DNA of 7,080 nucleotides from Alphaproteobacteria bacterium (GTDB lineage Bacteria > Pseudomonadota > Alphaproteobacteria > GCA-2731375): NCBI GenBank assembly GCA_028281075.1, contig JANQKO010000085.1:1-7080 (forward strand), in the 5' to 3' direction. Both the position numbers and the translations under genes were made by a program. The notes below the pieces were generated by a model that saw only the letters and a list, made by a program, of their open reading frames with translations, made no database searches and was not told the origin of the DNA. Shown here one piece after another: positions 5,528-7,080 of this stretch; within the stretch, counting starts at the first letter, position 1, and every line of letters starts with the position of its first letter.

Positions 5528-5577
5528 GGCGGCTAACGAATTGAAATCAAACGCTTAGTCTCGGATCAGCCGCTAAG
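5528..5577. repeat. ~50-nt dispersed direct repeat, copy 2, containing a gene's stop codon
   Basis: This is the partner of 362-411 (41 of 50 identical, same orientation, no gaps). Its right end CTAAG (5573-5577) contains the TAG stop codon of the minus-strand carboxyltransferase gene, so the repeat supplies the end of that coding sequence. GCGGCT (5529-5534) and AGCCGC (5568-5573) at its ends are complementary in this copy but not in copy 1. Confidence 0.8.
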
Positions 5578-7080
5578 GCCGCATGTGGAAGGCGGACGGG
5601 CCCCGCGTGCGCAGCGGCGCGGCGAGGTTGGCGAATTCGCAGAGGAGCGGCCGGGTGTCGCGGGGGTCGATGATCTCCTCGACCAGGAAGGTCTCGGCCG
5701 TGCGGAAGGGCGAGCGGACCTGCTCCATCTGGGCCCGGATCTCGGCTAGCAGCCTGTCGGGATCGTCGGACGCTTCCAGGTCGGCGCGGTAGGCGGCCTC
5801 GATGCCGCCCTCCAAGGGCAGCGAGCCCCAGTCGCCCGACGGCCAGGCATAGCGGTATTTCAGCCGCGAGGCATTCGAATGCGCGGCGCCGGCGACGCCG
5901 AAGACCTTGCGGACGATCACCGAGCACCAGGGCACGGTCGCCTGGTAGACCGCGGCCAGCGCCCGGGCACCATGCCGGATCGTGGCCGCCTTCTCGCCGG
6001 CGACGCCGATGACAAATCCGGGATTGTCGACCAGATGCACGACCGGCAGGTGGAAGGTCTCGGCCAGATCGATGAACCGCGTCGCCTTGTGCGCGGCATC
6101 GGCCGTCCAGCCAGCGGCGAAATGGTAGGGATCGCCCGCCAGCACCGCCACCGGCCAGCCGTCGAGCCGGGCGAGGCCGGTGATCAGCGGCCGGCCGTAG
6201 AGCCTGCCGATCTCGAAGAACGAGTCCCGGTCGACCACCGCGTCGATGATGCGCCGCATCTTGTAGGGCTTGCGCCGGTCCCGCGGCACCGCCTCGATCA
6301 GCCAGTCCTCGCGCCGGCCGGCATCGTCCGTCACCTCGCCGCGCGGCGCGACCTCGTGCACGGACGGCGGCAGGTAGGACAGGAACCGGCGCGTCCGCTC
6401 GAAAGCTTCTTCCTCGCTGTCGACCACATCGTCGATGGCGCCGTTGCGGGCATGGATGTGGGCGCCGCCCAGTTCTTCCTTGGTCACCGGCTCGCCGAGA
6501 CGCGCCACCACCGGCGGACCGGCGACGAAGACCTGCGAGATGTCCTTGACCATCAGCGAATAATGGCTGGTGACGGCGCGCGCCGCGCCCAGGCCAGCGA
6601 CCGAGCCGAGCGCCAGCGCCACGACCGGCACCGTGCCCATGTTGGCGACGACCCAGTCCCAGCCCGGATTGGCCGGCACATAGGTGTAGCCGTCCATCAG
6701 CAGCGACTTCACCGAGCTGCCACCGCCGGTGCCGTCGACCAGGCGCACGATGGGCAAGCGCAGCTCGTTCGCCATCTGCTCGGCGATGACCTGCTTTTCC
6801 CAGATCGAGGCGTCGGCGGCGCCGCCGCGCACCGTGAAATCGTCGCCGCCGACCACGACCGGCCGGCCGTCGATCCTGCCGCGGCCACAGACGAAATTGC
6901 TCGGCCGCAGGTCGACCAGGTTGCCGTCGGCGTCGTATTCCGCCCGGCCGGCGACGGCGCCCACCTCGTGGAACGAGCCGGCATCGAGTAGCCGGTCGAC
7001 GCGTTCGCGCACCGTCAGCTTGCCGCCGTCGTGCTGGCGCTTGACCTTCTCCGGCCCACCCATGCGGCGGGCCAGCGCCT
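5573..7080 (-). CDS. Acyl-CoA carboxylase carboxyltransferase (beta) subunit, 5' end outside the window
   Basis: This is the biotin-dependent carboxyltransferase subunit of an acyl-CoA carboxylase (propionyl-, methylcrotonyl- or acetyl-CoA type), which moves CO2 from carboxybiotin to the acyl-CoA. About 502 residues are visible. The ATG at 7061-7063 is probably internal: the frame stays open to the window edge (A-L-A-R-R before it), and the family normally has a short helix ahead of M-G-G-P-E-K. Counting from that Met, the N-terminal crotonase-like domain (about 1-240) shows L-V-D-G-T-G-G-G-S, G-S-V-A-G-L-G-A-A-R at 153-162, S-Q-V-F-V-A-G-P-P at 176-184 and E-E-L-G-G-A at 196-201. The C-terminal domain (about 260-480) has K-A-T-R-F-I, V-D-N-P-G-F-V-I-G at 345-353, R-H-G-A, and V-R-K-V-F-G-V-A-G-A at 384-393, plus I-D-P-R-D-T-R at 465-471. 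Substrate is undetermined; the biotin carboxylase subunit is presumably elsewhere. Confidence 0.92.
   Translation of the reverse strand, partial: ALARRMGGPEKVKRQHDGGKLTVRERVDRLLDAGSFHEVGAVAGRAEYDADGNLVDLRPSNFVCGRGRIDGRPVVVGGDDFTVRGGAADASIWEKQVIAEQMANELRLPIVRLVDGTGGGSSVKSLLMDGYTYVPANPGWDWVVANMGTVPVVALALGSVAGLGAARAVTSHYSLMVKDISQVFVAGPPVVARLGEPVTKEELGGAHIHARNGAIDDVVDSEEEAFERTRRFLSYLPPSVHEVAPRGEVTDDAGRREDWLIEAVPRDRRKPYKMRRIIDAVVDRDSFFEIGRLYGRPLITGLARLDGWPVAVLAGDPYHFAAGWTADAAHKATRFIDLAETFHLPVVHLVDNPGFVIGVAGEKAATIRHGARALAAVYQATVPWCSVIVRKVFGVAGAAHSNASRLKYRYAWPSGDWGSLPLEGGIEAAYRADLEASDDPDRLLAEIRAQMEQVRSPFRTAETFLVEEIIDPRDTRPLLCEFANLAAPLRTRGPSAFHMRP

Larger units (their letters stand above)
5249..5572. 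other. Second gene-free repeat island
   Basis: These 324 nt between the antitoxin stop and the carboxyltransferase stop hold hairpin C (5274-5339), hairpin B (5359-5461) and most of copy 2 of the ~50-nt repeat (5528-5577). I find no credible coding sequence. Short frames here (for example plus 5350-5544) only translate the hairpin arms. The content parallels the island at 1-443. Confidence 0.75.

Overview
The window looks like chromosome of a GC-rich alphaproteobacterium. Rhodospirillales or a related order is my best guess, from the very high GC, the strong third-position G/C bias, and protein families typical of that group (an MlaC-like lipid-binding protein, an aspartate dehydrogenase, a GGDEF-EAL protein, an SDR oxidoreductase, an acyl-CoA carboxylase carboxyltransferase). 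This is inference from composition and family feel; there is no rRNA or other taxonomic marker here.

Layout from left to right. 1-443 is a non-coding island with repeats: an 18-nt direct repeat carrying a GGGACAGTC core, a long hairpin whose arms are built from 8-nt units, and one copy of a ~50-nt dispersed repeat. Then come mlaC-like (minus, 444-1103), a 245-nt divergent promoter region, an aspartate dehydrogenase (plus, 1349-2167), a converging GGDEF-EAL cyclic-di-GMP protein with a degenerate receiver-like N-terminus (minus, 2197-3888), an SDR dehydrogenase (minus, 4068-4841), a divergent small Phd/YefM-type antitoxin (plus, 4994-5248) with no toxin next to it, a second repeat island (5249-5572) with two hairpins of the same 8-nt-unit family and a second copy of the ~50-nt repeat, and finally the 3' part of an acyl-CoA carboxylase carboxyltransferase (minus, 5573 to beyond the window edge).

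The genes do not form an evident pathway or operon. Every neighbour pair is divergent, convergent or separated by well over 100 nt, except the 29-nt convergent gap between the dehydrogenase and the GGDEF-EAL gene. They look like independent housekeeping or accessory units: envelope lipid transport, NAD or aspartate metabolism, c-di-GMP turnover, oxidoreduction, and acyl-CoA carboxylation whose biotin carboxylase partner probably lies outside.

I see no clear new multi-gene system. The most unusual content is non-coding. Two intergenic islands about 5 kb apart carry the same two repeat families in the same order and orientation, hairpin(s) first and then the 50-mer, each just beyond the 3' end of a minus-strand gene. 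At the carboxyltransferase the repeat contains the stop codon itself.
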